Below the pieces are notes generated by a model. It was not told the DNA's origin, did no database searches, and saw only the letters and a program-made list of their open reading frames with translations. DNA of 64,000 bases from Sulfurimonas sp. HSL1-2 (GTDB taxonomy: Bacteria > Campylobacterota > Campylobacteria > Campylobacterales > Sulfurimonadaceae): positions 1,361,573 to 1,425,572 of the forward strand of contig NZ_CP147914.1 of assembly GCF_039645565.1 (NCBI RefSeq). The letters are read 5' to 3'. The translations under genes were made by a program, and so were the position numbers. The stretch's first letter is position 1. Each line of letters starts with the position of its first letter. Shown here piece after piece: positions 20,845 through 29,549 of this stretch.

Positions 20845-23196
20845 ATGTCAAAAAACTACGTTATCGGCTACCCGCGCATCGGGGAGAACCGCGAACTGAA
20901 ATTCGCGCTGGAGAACTACTGGAGCGGCAAAAGCGACCTCGCGGCCCTGGAAGCGAGCGCGGCAGAACTGCGCCGCCGCCACTGGAAGGAGCAGCATGAC
21001 GCCGGCATCGCTGTCATCAGCTGCAACGACTTCAGCTACTACGACGCGATGCTCGATACCTGTATCATGCTCGGTGCGGTCCCGGCCCGCTTCCGCAACA
21101 TCAAGGACGAAACGCTCCGCTACTTCACGATGGCCCGCGGCGACAGTCAGCGTACCGCGATGCAGATGACCAAGTGGTTCAATACCAACTACCACTATAT
21201 CGTCCCCGAGTTCGCTGCAGACGACACCTTCGCGCCGAACGCCGCGAAGATCATCTCCGAATACCGTGAAGCAAAGGCCGCGGGGATCGCCCCGAAAATC
21301 AACCTGATCGGCCCCCTCACTTTCCTCTGGCTCGGCAAAAGCGTCGACAGAAACTTTGACCGCCATGCCCATTTCGATGCCGTTGTCGCCTGCTACGAAG
21401 CGGTGCTGACGGCGATCAGTACTCTCGACGAGCAGATTACCGTCCAGATCGACGAGCCGCTCCTGGTAACGGGGCCGGACGTCAAAACCCTGAGCCTGCT
21501 CAAACGCGCCTACGACCGGCTCGGCTCCACCGTCTCACACGTCAAAATCATCGTCGCGACCTACTTCGAACACGCCTGCGAGGCCGTCGAAGTCCTGGCC
21601 CATACGCCGATCAGCGGGATCGCCCTCGACTTCGTCCATGGCCCGCGCAACATGGATGCCCTCGCCACTATCGCCCAAAGCGGAAAAACGCTCATTGCAG
21701 GGGTGATCGACGGGCGGAATGTCTGGCGCAGCGACCTCGATGCCGTCGGCGACAGGCTCGAGACGATCGCGCAGACGGTGCCGAAAGCCCTTATCGTTCC
21801 CGCCACCTCCTGTTCGCTGCTGCACGTCCCCTATTCGCTCGAAGCGGAAACGAAACTCGATGCGGAAATAAAGCAGTGGCTCGCCTTTGCGAAGGAGAAG
21901 CTGGCCGAACTGAACCTCGTCGCCAAACGCTTCGCCGGTGAGGCACTGGACGATGCAGAGCTGAGCCTGATGCAACTCAGCCGGGAAGCGGTCCACACAC
22001 GGCAATGCTCCCCGCGCATCCACGACGCCGCCGTACAGCAGCGCGTTGCATCGCAGACGACGACGGAGCGTGCGCAACCCTATACGGAGCGGATCAAGGC
22101 CCAGCGCGAAGCACTGGCCTACCCCCTGCTGCCGACGACGACCATCGGTTCTTTCCCGCAGACGCCGGAACTGCGTAGCCTTCGCCGCGACTTCAAACGC
22201 GGCGACATCGATGCCCGGACGTACGAAGCGGGCATCAAAGCCTATATCGACGACTGCATCGCCTTTCAGGAGTCGATCGGGCTGGACGTACTCGTGCACG
22301 GCGAACCGGAACGCAACGATATGGTCGAGTATTTCGGCGAACAGCTCGCCGGGTTTGCGTTCAGCGCCAACGGCTGGGTTCAGAGCTACGGCAGCCGCTG
22401 CGTCAAGCCGCCGCTCATCTACGGCGACGTCAGCCGCCCGCTGCCGATGACGGTGGGCTGGACGACCTATGCGCAGAGCAAAACGGCGAAGATCGTCAAG
22501 GGCATGCTCACCGGCCCCGTCACGATCCTCAACTGGTCCTTCGTCCGCGACGACATGTCCCGTGCCGATGTTGCCGCGCAGATCGCCATTGCCATCGGCG
22601 ACGAGGTCGACGACCTCCAGGATTCCGGTATCCGCATCATCCAGGTGGACGAGGCGGCCTTCAAGGAGGGGTACCCGCTGCGCCGCGAGAATATCGCTGC
22701 CTACGAGACGTGGGCCGTCGACGCCTTCCGCCGCAGCGTCGCCTGTGCACGCAGCGAGACGCAGATCCATACGCATATGTGCTACAGCCAGTTCAACGAC
22801 ATCATCCACACCATCGAGGCGATGGACGCGGACGTCATCTCCATCGAGACTGCCCGCAGCGGCAACGCCTTGCTGCGCATCTTCAAGGAGGTCGGCTACA
22901 AGCAGGAGGTCGGGCCAGGCGTCTACGACATCCACTCCCCCCGCATCCCGCCGGTGGCGGAGATGGTCGCGCAGATTCATGCCCTGCTGGAGGTACTGCC
23001 GCAAGAGCAGCTCTGGATCAACCCCGACTGCGGCCTTAAAACCCGAAAATGGGAGGAGGTCAAACCGAGCCTGGCCAACATGGTCGAAGCCGTCGGGGAG
23101 GTCCGCGCCTCATTTGACGCTATAATCGCATCCAAAAAAGGCGATGCAGCATGGACGAACCCCTCGAGATCCTCTACCGCGACGAGTGGCTTGTAG
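20845..23196 (+). CDS. metE: Cobalamin-independent methionine synthase
   Basis: 783-residue MetE, which transfers the methyl group of 5-methyl-tetrahydropteroyltriglutamate to homocysteine in the cytoplasm. Two homologous barrels are present. The C-terminal one has the zinc ligands in IHTHMCYSQFND and NPDCGLKTR, and TIGSFPQTPELR binds homocysteine. It is about 30 residues longer than E. coli MetE, the excess being at the C-terminus, where its end overlaps truC by 46 nt. AAGGA precedes the ATG. Confidence 0.96.
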   Translation: MSKNYVIGYPRIGENRELKFALENYWSGKSDLAALEASAAELRRRHWKEQHDAGIAVISCNDFSYYDAMLDTCIMLGAVPARFRNIKDETLRYFTMARGDSQRTAMQMTKWFNTNYHYIVPEFAADDTFAPNAAKIISEYREAKAAGIAPKINLIGPLTFLWLGKSVDRNFDRHAHFDAVVACYEAVLTAISTLDEQITVQIDEPLLVTGPDVKTLSLLKRAYDRLGSTVSHVKIIVATYFEHACEAVEVLAHTPISGIALDFVHGPRNMDALATIAQSGKTLIAGVIDGRNVWRSDLDAVGDRLETIAQTVPKALIVPATSCSLLHVPYSLEAETKLDAEIKQWLAFAKEKLAELNLVAKRFAGEALDDAELSLMQLSREAVHTRQCSPRIHDAAVQQRVASQTTTERAQPYTERIKAQREALAYPLLPTTTIGSFPQTPELRSLRRDFKRGDIDARTYEAGIKAYIDDCIAFQESIGLDVLVHGEPERNDMVEYFGEQLAGFAFSANGWVQSYGSRCVKPPLIYGDVSRPLPMTVGWTTYAQSKTAKIVKGMLTGPVTILNWSFVRDDMSRADVAAQIAIAIGDEVDDLQDSGIRIIQVDEAAFKEGYPLRRENIAAYETWAVDAFRRSVACARSETQIHTHMCYSQFNDIIHTIEAMDADVISIETARSGNALLRIFKEVGYKQEVGPGVYDIHSPRIPPVAEMVAQIHALLEVLPQEQLWINPDCGLKTRKWEEVKPSLANMVEAVGEVRASFDAIIASKKGDAAWTNPSRSSTATSGL
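23121..23126 (+). promoter_or_regulatory. Internal -10 box within the 3' end of metE
   Basis: TATAAT lies inside the metE coding region, 25 nt before the truC ATG, so truC may have its own promoter in addition to read-through. Confidence 0.4.
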
Positions 23197-23879
23197 CCGT
23201 AAACAAGCCCAGCGGGCTGCTCGTGCACCGCTCCTGGATCGACAAGGACGAGACCCGCTTCGCGCTGCAGCTCGTCCGCGACCAGATCGGGCAGTACGTC
23301 TACCCCGTCCACCGCCTCGACAAGCCTACTTCCGGGGTGCTGCTCTTCGCCCTCGACCCGGAAACAGCCCGCAAAGTCGGCGAGATCTTCGAGGCGGGGA
23401 GCGTCCGCAAAGAGTACCTCGCCGTCGTTCGCGGCTATATTGACGAAGCGGGCCGCATCGACTACCCGCTCAAAGAGCTGCTCGACAAAATGACCGATGC
23501 GAAGGCGCGCACGGACAAGGAGGCCCAGGAGGCCGTCACGGGCTTTGAGCGCCTCGCCACCGTCGAACTCCCTATCCCCGTCGGGCGCTACCGGGCTGCG
23601 CGCTACTCCCTGGTGCGGCTGCGGCCCGAAACGGGGCGCAAACACCAGCTCCGCCGCCATATGAAGCACCTGCTGCACCCCATCGTCGGCGATACCAAAT
23701 ACGGGCGGACCGAACACAACAACCTCTTCCGGGAGCATTTCGGCTGCCACCGCCTGCTGCTGGCCTCGACGAAGCTGGAACTCCCCCACCCCGTCACCGG
23801 TGAACCGCTCTGCATCAGCGCCTCCCCCGGGGAGATTATCGAAGTGCTCATGGCACGATTCGGCTGGCATACTGAATAA
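23151..23879 (+). CDS. truC: tRNA pseudouridine(65) synthase TruC
   Basis: 242-residue RluA-family pseudouridine synthase. The catalytic block is VHRLDKPTSGVLLF, with the essential Asp. The N-terminal LEILYRDEWLVAVNKPSGLL and later ETGRKHQLRRHMKHL match E. coli TruC closely, so uridine 65 of tRNA is the probable target. The gene starts inside the metE 3' end (46-nt overlap, different frame). An RluA-type rRNA role cannot be excluded. Confidence 0.85.
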   Translation: MDEPLEILYRDEWLVAVNKPSGLLVHRSWIDKDETRFALQLVRDQIGQYVYPVHRLDKPTSGVLLFALDPETARKVGEIFEAGSVRKEYLAVVRGYIDEAGRIDYPLKELLDKMTDAKARTDKEAQEAVTGFERLATVELPIPVGRYRAARYSLVRLRPETGRKHQLRRHMKHLLHPIVGDTKYGRTEHNNLFREHFGCHRLLLASTKLELPHPVTGEPLCISASPGEIIEVLMARFGWHTE

Positions 23880-23961
23880 TAATTTTTAATTTTACACGCC
23901 GCACACTCCCTTAACAATACGGTGGCATAATGAAAAATAACGCCCGTGTAAAGGAGTGCCG

Positions 23962-24354
23962 ATGAAACCGATACTACTGCCCCTTCTCCTCTGCGCATCG
24001 CTTTTTGCCGCGGACGGCTACAAGATCTATGAGCAGCACTGCGCCTCCTGCCACATGGTCATGCTGCCGCTGAACGAACCCGAACGCGGCTTGCAGAAGG
24101 CGAAGATGAAAGCGCCGACGATGCGCATGGTCTCGATGCGCCTGAAAATGATGATCCATATTCACAACGAAGACGAGGATATCCAGCGCAAAGTCGTCAA
24201 GGCCTTTATCAAGGAGTACATTGACGACCCCGACGAGGATTATGTTCTGTGCCTGCCGGAGATGGTGGAAAAATTCGGGGTGATGACGCCCGTCAAAGGG
24301 TTGACGAACGCCGAGAAAGAAGCCGTTGCCGAATGGCTGTGGGAGCAGTTCTAG
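23962..24354 (+). CDS. Small monohaem c-type cytochrome
   Basis: 130-residue secreted protein. The signal peptide (ILLPLLLCASLFA) is followed at once by YKIYEQHCASCHMV with a single CASCH haem site. A Met-rich stretch (MRMVSMRLKMMIHIH) could supply the distal ligand. The C-terminal half is helical and acidic. AAGGAG precedes the ATG at 23962, and the upstream in-frame GTG is less likely. Periplasmic electron carrier; partner unknown. It is followed by convergent dsbD after 12 nt. DsbD-type thiol reduction is used in cytochrome c maturation, a plausible functional link. Confidence 0.82.
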   Translation: MKPILLPLLLCASLFAADGYKIYEQHCASCHMVMLPLNEPERGLQKAKMKAPTMRMVSMRLKMMIHIHNEDEDIQRKVVKAFIKEYIDDPDEDYVLCLPEMVEKFGVMTPVKGLTNAEKEAVAEWLWEQF

Positions 24355-24366
24355 ACCGCAGGATCG

Positions 24367-26166
24367 CTAGAGTGAACGCAGGTGTTCGAGGAACGCCTCG
24401 GGCGGTTTATAGCCGATCAGCGTCTTGTTCTCGATCAGTTTTCCGCTTTCGTCAAAGAAGAGGATACCCGGAGGACCGAAGAGACCGAACTGCTTTGTGA
24501 GCGCCTTTTCGGGGTCGCTGTTCTCCGTCACGTCCGCCTGCACCAGGATAAAATCATCCAGTGCCGATACGACCCGCGGATCGGCAAAGGTGATCTCCGC
24601 ATACTCTGCACAGGCCGTGCACCATGCGGCCGAGAAATCCAGCATCACCTTTTTTCCCCTGTTCGCCGCGAGGATCTGCTCCAGCTCCGCCTCGGAATGG
24701 ATCACCTGAAAGGCCACCTCCTTCGTCGAAGCGGCCGCAGGCGTGCCGTCCGTACACATCTTCACCTCAAACCCTTTGAGCGGCTGCGTCAACGACGTAC
24801 CGCCTGAGAGCGCCCCGACGAGCAGGATCGTCCCGTAGAGCATAAAGACGATGCCGATCGCCTTGATAAAGGAGTGCATTGAGCGGCGCACACCGCCGTG
24901 GACCGGTTCGAAAGCACCGAGGTAGACGGCGGCGACAATAAAGTAGATCGCCCAGAGCATCATCGTGATCCAGTCCGGGAGCACCCGCGATACCATCCAG
25001 ATGGCAATACCGATCATAATGGCGCCGAATACTTCCGTAACGATGTTCATCCAGCCGCCCGGTTTCGGCATGAACCTGCCCGCACCCAGGCCGATGAGCA
25101 GGAGGGGGACCCCCATCCCGAGGCTCATGACGAAGAGGGCGATGCCGCCGAGCGCCGCATTGCCCGTCTGGCCGATGTAGATCAGTGCCGCCGCCAGGCC
25201 GGGTGCCACGCAGGGGCCGACGATAAGTGCGCTCAGAAAGCCCATCACCGCGACGCCGCTAAATCCGCCCTTCTCACCCGCCTTGTCGGAAAAACGCGAC
25301 AGCCGCGTCTGCAGCGTCGCCGGGAGCCCGATCTCGTAAAACCCGAACATCGAGAATGCCAGAGCGACAAAGATCAATGCGAAGGCGCCGATCGCCCACG
25401 GATTCTGCAGAATCACCTGCAGGTTCTCGCCGAAAAGTCCCGCCATGATCCCGGCGATCGTATAGGCGAATGCCATCGCCAGGACGTAGACCAGCGAGAG
25501 GGTGAACCCGCGTCTGGCCGTGAGATGCTCCCCCTGTGAGACGATGATGGAGGAGAGGATCGGGATCATCGGGAAGATGCACGGGGTCAGCGAGAGCGCC
25601 AGTCCGAAACCGAAGAAAAGTGCGAGAATCGCCCAGAGGCTGCCGCCCTTGAGCGTGTCGACGATCAGGTCCGTTTCGCTCTCACCCTTCGCGGCGGCCG
25701 GAGCCTTCGGCTTTTCGGGCGCCGCGGCGGCAGCCGATCCAAGTTTAGCGAGGTCAACGTCAAAAGTGTACTCTTTGTTCTGCGGCTCATAGCAGAGCCC
25801 GCGCTCCGAGCAGCCCTGGAACGCCAAAGAGACAGTCACGGGAACCGTGCCCGTTTTCTGCGAGGAGGTCAGGATGATCTCGACGGGGACCTTGTGCAGG
25901 TGGACCATGTCGCCGTCGTGCTCCTCGGCGACGCTGTTGACCTTGACTTCGGAGATGGAGACCGTGGAGGGCGCCTTGATGGCGGCATCAAGTTTGTCCG
26001 CATAGACGTAGATCCCCTCCCCCAGTTCGATATCGATGGCAATGTGCTGGTTGTCCAGCAGGGATGCCTTGGGCTTGAACGCCTCTTCTGGCATCAGAAA
26101 ACTGCTTTGAAAGGCGAAGAGGAGTGTCGCCGAAAGCAGGGTAAAAAACGCGATAAACCGTTTCAC
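24367..26166 (-). CDS. dsbD: Thiol:disulfide interchange protein DsbD
   Basis: 599-residue inner-membrane reductant conveyor. The three usual parts are present: an N-terminal periplasmic alpha domain with Cys118 and Cys125 (GCSERGLC), a central eight-helix beta domain with LTPCIFPMIP and VGPCVAPGLA, and a C-terminal thioredoxin-like gamma domain with WCTACAEYA. It moves electrons from cytoplasmic thioredoxin to periplasmic proteins. The GTG at 26166 is the start that yields the signal peptide KRFIAFFTLLSATLLFAF and has AAAGG upstream; the open frame before it is not translated protein-like. Confidence 0.94.
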   Translation of the reverse strand: MKRFIAFFTLLSATLLFAFQSSFLMPEEAFKPKASLLDNQHIAIDIELGEGIYVYADKLDAAIKAPSTVSISEVKVNSVAEEHDGDMVHLHKVPVEIILTSSQKTGTVPVTVSLAFQGCSERGLCYEPQNKEYTFDVDLAKLGSAAAAAPEKPKAPAAAKGESETDLIVDTLKGGSLWAILALFFGFGLALSLTPCIFPMIPILSSIIVSQGEHLTARRGFTLSLVYVLAMAFAYTIAGIMAGLFGENLQVILQNPWAIGAFALIFVALAFSMFGFYEIGLPATLQTRLSRFSDKAGEKGGFSGVAVMGFLSALIVGPCVAPGLAAALIYIGQTGNAALGGIALFVMSLGMGVPLLLIGLGAGRFMPKPGGWMNIVTEVFGAIMIGIAIWMVSRVLPDWITMMLWAIYFIVAAVYLGAFEPVHGGVRRSMHSFIKAIGIVFMLYGTILLVGALSGGTSLTQPLKGFEVKMCTDGTPAAASTKEVAFQVIHSEAELEQILAANRGKKVMLDFSAAWCTACAEYAEITFADPRVVSALDDFILVQADVTENSDPEKALTKQFGLFGPPGILFFDESGKLIENKTLIGYKPPEAFLEHLRSL

Positions 26167-26264
26167 AGAAAACCTTTGTGACGAAGTTGCGCCACATTTT
26201 AGCGCAAGAAGCAAAAACGAATCAGTAACATGCCCCTGCTGCTGCGGGGTCAGGCCGCCGGACT

Positions 26265-28082
26265 TTACTTCAGAAACGGGAGCAGCCGGGCATAGAAACA
26301 GGCGGCATGCTGTACGGCGTCGACACGGACCCACTGCCGTGTCAGTTTGAAGCGGAAACTGCCGACGGTACGCGCCGGATCGCGGTGGGCGTACGTCGAT
26401 TCGGGGGTATTGAACGTAGCGAGCAGTCCCCGCGCCGCCAGCAGCATGGGGCCGAGTACCCGTGTCATCTCCGCCCGCTCGCCGCGCTGACGGGCCAGAC
26501 GGTAGGCCGCCATCAGCCCCTCACAGCGGGAGCCGTCATGATAGACATGGTCGCCGAAGCGGTAGTAGAAACCACCGGGATAATCGGGGTAGAGCGCGTC
26601 GTCGGGCATATACATGTGCCGGATCATCTGCGCCGCATCGCCATAGACGAAGGCACGGTGCGCGTCCGTCACGATCGCTGCGATCCCGTCCCATGCCTCG
26701 ATCGCCTGCATCAGCCAGCTGTCGGCCGGCAGCGGTTCGAAAAGGTCTGCATACTTCTCGGGACGGATATGCACGAGGAAATCAAGCGCACGGCGGCTCT
26801 GTGCGAGGATGACCGCTTTGAGCCCCTCCGCCGCGTCTGCATGCGCATAAAAGAGGGCCAGCCCGAGCAGCGCCTCGCCCGGGTAGTAAAAAGAGAAGAG
26901 CTCACGCTTCGTTTTCGCATCGATATCGACGAGCGGTGCGCCCTTCTGGTGACGCGGGTGACGGTAATACCCGATCATCTCCCCGTCCTCCGTTATACGG
27001 CCGAGCAGATGCCGCACCATCCCCTCTGCATAATGGCGGTACCGCTTGTCGCCACTGGCATGTTCGTAGCGCATCAGGGCGGCCAGCCCTATTCCCGCCC
27101 CGCCGAGTTTGGACTTCTTGTTATAAAAAGGGTAACACCTATAGCCCTCTTCGCCCTCCTCTTCACGCAGTGTCGTCACAAAGAAGTCGATGGAGCGGCG
27201 TGCGGCCGCCAGCAGCCGCTCTTCCCTAAAACGTTCGTACCCTTCGATCAGGGTGATCGTCGCGCCGCTGTGGCGCAGTATGTTGTAATAGCCCGGATTT
27301 TTCGGATGCTGAAAGTCGGCCTCGCTGTCCATGATGGGGTCATAGTAGTAGAGGAACCGGCCATCCTCCCGCATATTGTCCGCCAGCCACCCTATGCTCG
27401 CCCGCACGACACGCTCCACCCCCGCTGCAGAGAGGTTGAAAGGCGCAGGAATGCCGCGGTACAGCGGCAGGGCCCCCGCTTCGTAAGAGATCACCGCGAC
27501 GCTTTTGAGCAGGGAGCACTGAAGCGGCAGCGACAGCATGCGCGCGGCACGCGCTTCTTCATCCTCGCCCCGCTCCGCCAGGCCGAACCGCCGGGCGAGA
27601 AAATCCAGCAGCTGCGTTACGCTCATGATGCTGTGGGTGACCGCATCCGTCGGCATGACGTAACGCACCTGTCCGTTCCATTCACACCGCAGACCGGTCA
27701 CACCGGGTTCGAAACGCGCCGGGGAGAGCGCCATCCACGTCAGCGACCGGAGATCGCAGGGGACGGCATCGGTGACCATCTCGACCAGGATCCGGCACGC
27801 GGACGGGTCTGCGATGTCAAATGCCTCGAAACCTTTGCGTTTTTTCAGACCTGCGACGGCCCCCAGGAGACTCGCTTCTGCCGAACGGCGCCGCGAACCC
27901 CATCGCAGCGGCTTTTTCCCGGGCTGGAAAAGGGTGACATACCATTGCGAGCACCCCGGATCGAACGCGTGTCCGAAGCGCTTCGGGATGCGCAGGGAAA
28001 CCTCCCCCCCTCCCAGTATTTTACGGATATCCGCGATGAAATGCGTTTCATCCGTTCCGGAGACCGCATGCGGTAGCGTCAT
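26265..28082 (-). CDS. Large hypothetical protein, probable alpha/alpha-toroid (glycan-enzyme-like)
   Basis: 605-residue protein with no signal peptide. From about residue 225 it is rich in paired helices with the motifs PKNPGYYNILRHSGATI, GGAGIGLAALMRYE, FSFYYPGEALLGLALFY and YHDGSRCEGLMAAY, the look of (alpha/alpha)6 toroid enzymes such as glycoside hydrolases and uronyl epimerases. The N-terminal 200 residues are not recognised. AAAGGAGACGGA precedes the ATG. It lies downstream of the LapA-like gene beyond a terminator, on the same strand, so a role in surface polysaccharide is plausible but unproven. Confidence 0.68.
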   Translation of the reverse strand: MTLPHAVSGTDETHFIADIRKILGGGEVSLRIPKRFGHAFDPGCSQWYVTLFQPGKKPLRWGSRRRSAEASLLGAVAGLKKRKGFEAFDIADPSACRILVEMVTDAVPCDLRSLTWMALSPARFEPGVTGLRCEWNGQVRYVMPTDAVTHSIMSVTQLLDFLARRFGLAERGEDEEARAARMLSLPLQCSLLKSVAVISYEAGALPLYRGIPAPFNLSAAGVERVVRASIGWLADNMREDGRFLYYYDPIMDSEADFQHPKNPGYYNILRHSGATITLIEGYERFREERLLAAARRSIDFFVTTLREEEGEEGYRCYPFYNKKSKLGGAGIGLAALMRYEHASGDKRYRHYAEGMVRHLLGRITEDGEMIGYYRHPRHQKGAPLVDIDAKTKRELFSFYYPGEALLGLALFYAHADAAEGLKAVILAQSRRALDFLVHIRPEKYADLFEPLPADSWLMQAIEAWDGIAAIVTDAHRAFVYGDAAQMIRHMYMPDDALYPDYPGGFYYRFGDHVYHDGSRCEGLMAAYRLARQRGERAEMTRVLGPMLLAARGLLATFNTPESTYAHRDPARTVGSFRFKLTRQWVRVDAVQHAACFYARLLPFLK

Positions 28083-28137
28083 TCCGTCTCCTTTATCTGC
28101 CTGGCATCAAAACTGTCCGATGTTTTCAGGCCCTTAC

Positions 28138-28157
28138 AAAAATGTGCCCGCGGGCAC
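28138..28157 (-). terminator. Rho-independent terminator after the LapA-like gene
   Basis: On the minus strand a perfect 14-nt palindrome GTGCCCGCGGGCAC is followed by ATTTTTG. It lies 44 nt beyond the stop codon of the Asp-rich gene and separates it from the 605-residue gene. Confidence 0.72.
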
Positions 28158-28200
28158 GCTTTGGTAAGAGCACAGGGGTGCGGGCGTCAACCCGCCCCTG

Positions 28201-29466
28201 TCAGACGATGCTGTCCGGATCCGGATCAACATCCAGATCGGCCAGATCGCTGTCGTCGAAGAGATCGTAATCCTCCGCGTCCATGGTACCGTGACCGCCG
28301 CCGCCCTGTCCCGGGTTGCTGTCGTCATCATGGTCTTCGTCATTGCCGTGACCGTTGTCATGGTCATCGTCGCTGTCGGCATCCGTATCGCTGTCAGAAT
28401 CCGCGTCGGTATCTGTATCGCTGTCTGTATCAGTATCGGTATCCGTGTCGGAGTCATCATCCGTGTCGGCACCGTGACCGCCGCCGCCCTGTCCCGGGTT
28501 ACTGTCATCGTCATGATCTTCATCATTGCCGTGACCGTTGTTACCGTCGTCATCCGTATCGGTATCAGTATCTGTGTCAGTGTCGGAGTCATCATCCGTG
28601 TCGGCACCATGACCGCCGCCTCCCTGTCCCGGGTTGCTGTCGTCGTCGTGGTCATCGTCGTTGCCGTGACCGTTGTTGCCGTCGTCATCATCGTCGGAAT
28701 CGTCATCCGTGTCGGCACCGTGACCGCCGCCTCCCTGTCCCGGGTTGCTGTCGTCGTCGTGGTCATCGTCGTTGCCGTGACCGTTGTTGCCGTCGTCATC
28801 GTCATCGTCATCGTCATCATCGTCGTCGTCGTCATCATCGTCGTCGTTGTCGTCATCGTTATCGGTGTCGTCATCGTCGTCATTATCGGTATCTGTGTCG
28901 GTGTCCGTATCCGTATCAGTGTCCGTATCTGTATCAGTGTCGGTATCAGTGTCCGTATCAGTGTCCGTATCAGTGTCCGTATCAGTGTCGGTATCTGTAT
29001 CAGCCGCCGGCTGTGCATCCGCCGGATTTCCGAGTTCCGCACTCGCAAAACCGTGTTCGGCACCTTCGGCGGAAGACTGTTCTGCACCGACGTCACCCCG
29101 CGCATCGTCACGCTGTTCATACAGAGCACCGTTGCTCAGACCGCTGCCCTGTGCACCACCCTGGCCGGCTGCAGTCGCACCCATCTCACCCATAAGGGCG
29201 GTTTCCAGTGCCGTTACGTCGCCGATCAGTGCATCGTTCGCGGCCGTATCGACCGTCACACTGCTGTCGAGGACCACATGCTCATTCGAGCCGATCTCGA
29301 CGGTGTGCCCGTTATTAAGGCTCAGTGCGATGCCGCCTTCACCTGTAATAACCGTGTCATTCTCATGGATAATATCACCGGAGACGGCAATCTTTTCACT
29401 GCCGTTCGGTCCAATCACCTTTACTACGCCTTCTACTGCCGTTACCATTCCGATTGCAGTTGCCAT
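28201..29466 (-). CDS. Miniature LapA-like surface protein: retention module plus Asp-rich repeats
   Basis: 421 residues. Residues 1-85 form a LapA-type retention module (GMVTAVEGVVKVIGPNG, GDIIHENDTVITGEGG). TAAG at 98-101 is a dialanine site of the kind LapG cleaves, at nearly the same distance as in P. fluorescens LapA. A linker (102-154) leads to DT/DS/D runs with four copies of NGHGNDxDHDDDSNPGQGGG, likely Ca2+-binding, and then an acidic C-terminal tail ending DPDPDSIV, as in type I secretion signals. LapA adhesins normally exceed thousands of residues, and no VWA or RTX domain is visible. AAAGGAG and a good promoter precede it. Confidence 0.8.
   Translation of the reverse strand: MATAIGMVTAVEGVVKVIGPNGSEKIAVSGDIIHENDTVITGEGGIALSLNNGHTVEIGSNEHVVLDSSVTVDTAANDALIGDVTALETALMGEMGATAAGQGGAQGSGLSNGALYEQRDDARGDVGAEQSSAEGAEHGFASAELGNPADAQPAADTDTDTDTDTDTDTDTDTDTDTDTDTDTDTDTDTDTDTDNDDDDDTDNDDDNDDDDDDDDDDDDDDDDDDGNNGHGNDDDHDDDSNPGQGGGGHGADTDDDSDDDDDGNNGHGNDDDHDDDSNPGQGGGGHGADTDDDSDTDTDTDTDTDDDGNNGHGNDEDHDDDSNPGQGGGGHGADTDDDSDTDTDTDTDSDTDTDADSDSDTDADSDDDHDNGHGNDEDHDDDSNPGQGGGGHGTMDAEDYDLFDDSDLADLDVDPDPDSIV
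28289..28791 (-). repeat. Four tandem-spaced coding repeats in the LapA-like gene
   Basis: Four ~70-nt near-identical segments at about 28289-28357, 28471-28544, 28607-28680 and 28717-28791 encode the glycine/aspartate motif NGHGNDxDHDDDSNPGQGGG. They are separated by DT, DS or DDD spacers of different length. The DNA identity is high enough for copy-number change by recombination. Confidence 0.85.
28796..29008 (-). repeat. Microsatellite-like Asp and Asp-Thr codon runs
   Basis: From 28796 to about 28880 the minus strand is a run of GAT/GAC codons (poly-Asp). From about 28881 to 29008 it alternates GAT/GAC with ACN codons, giving a long (Asp-Thr)n stretch. Third positions vary, so this is protein-level selection rather than a pure simple repeat, but the tract could still slip. 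Confidence 0.85.
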
Positions 29467-29495
29467 CTCATCTCCTTTGAATGTATCTTAGCTGT

Positions 29496-29525
29496 ATTAT
29501 AGACATAAAGCCTGTGAGAACTCAA
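29496..29525 (-). promoter_or_regulatory. Promoter of the LapA-like gene
   Basis: Minus-strand TTGAGT (29520-29525), an 18-nt spacer and TATAAT (29496-29501), about 30 nt upstream of the start codon. This is the best -35/-10 pair seen in the window and indicates transcription separate from the lap secretion operon. Confidence 0.6.
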
Positions 29526-29549
29526 TACTACTTTCGTATGAATTTGTTA

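Noticed and set aside
26307-28076. 589-codon plus-strand frame opposite the 605-residue gene
   Set aside because: The minus-strand frame has a strong ribosome-binding site and coherent secondary-structure pattern; the plus frame has neither.
28289-29008. CRISPR-like or satellite array
   Set aside because: The repeats are in frame with one coding sequence, vary at third codon positions and have no unique spacers of constant length.
28291-29502. Long plus-strand open frames opposite the Asp-rich gene
   Set aside because: They are mirror products of GAT/GAC and ACN codons (Val/Ile/Ser runs) without start signals; the minus-strand frame has the promoter, ribosome-binding site and retention module.
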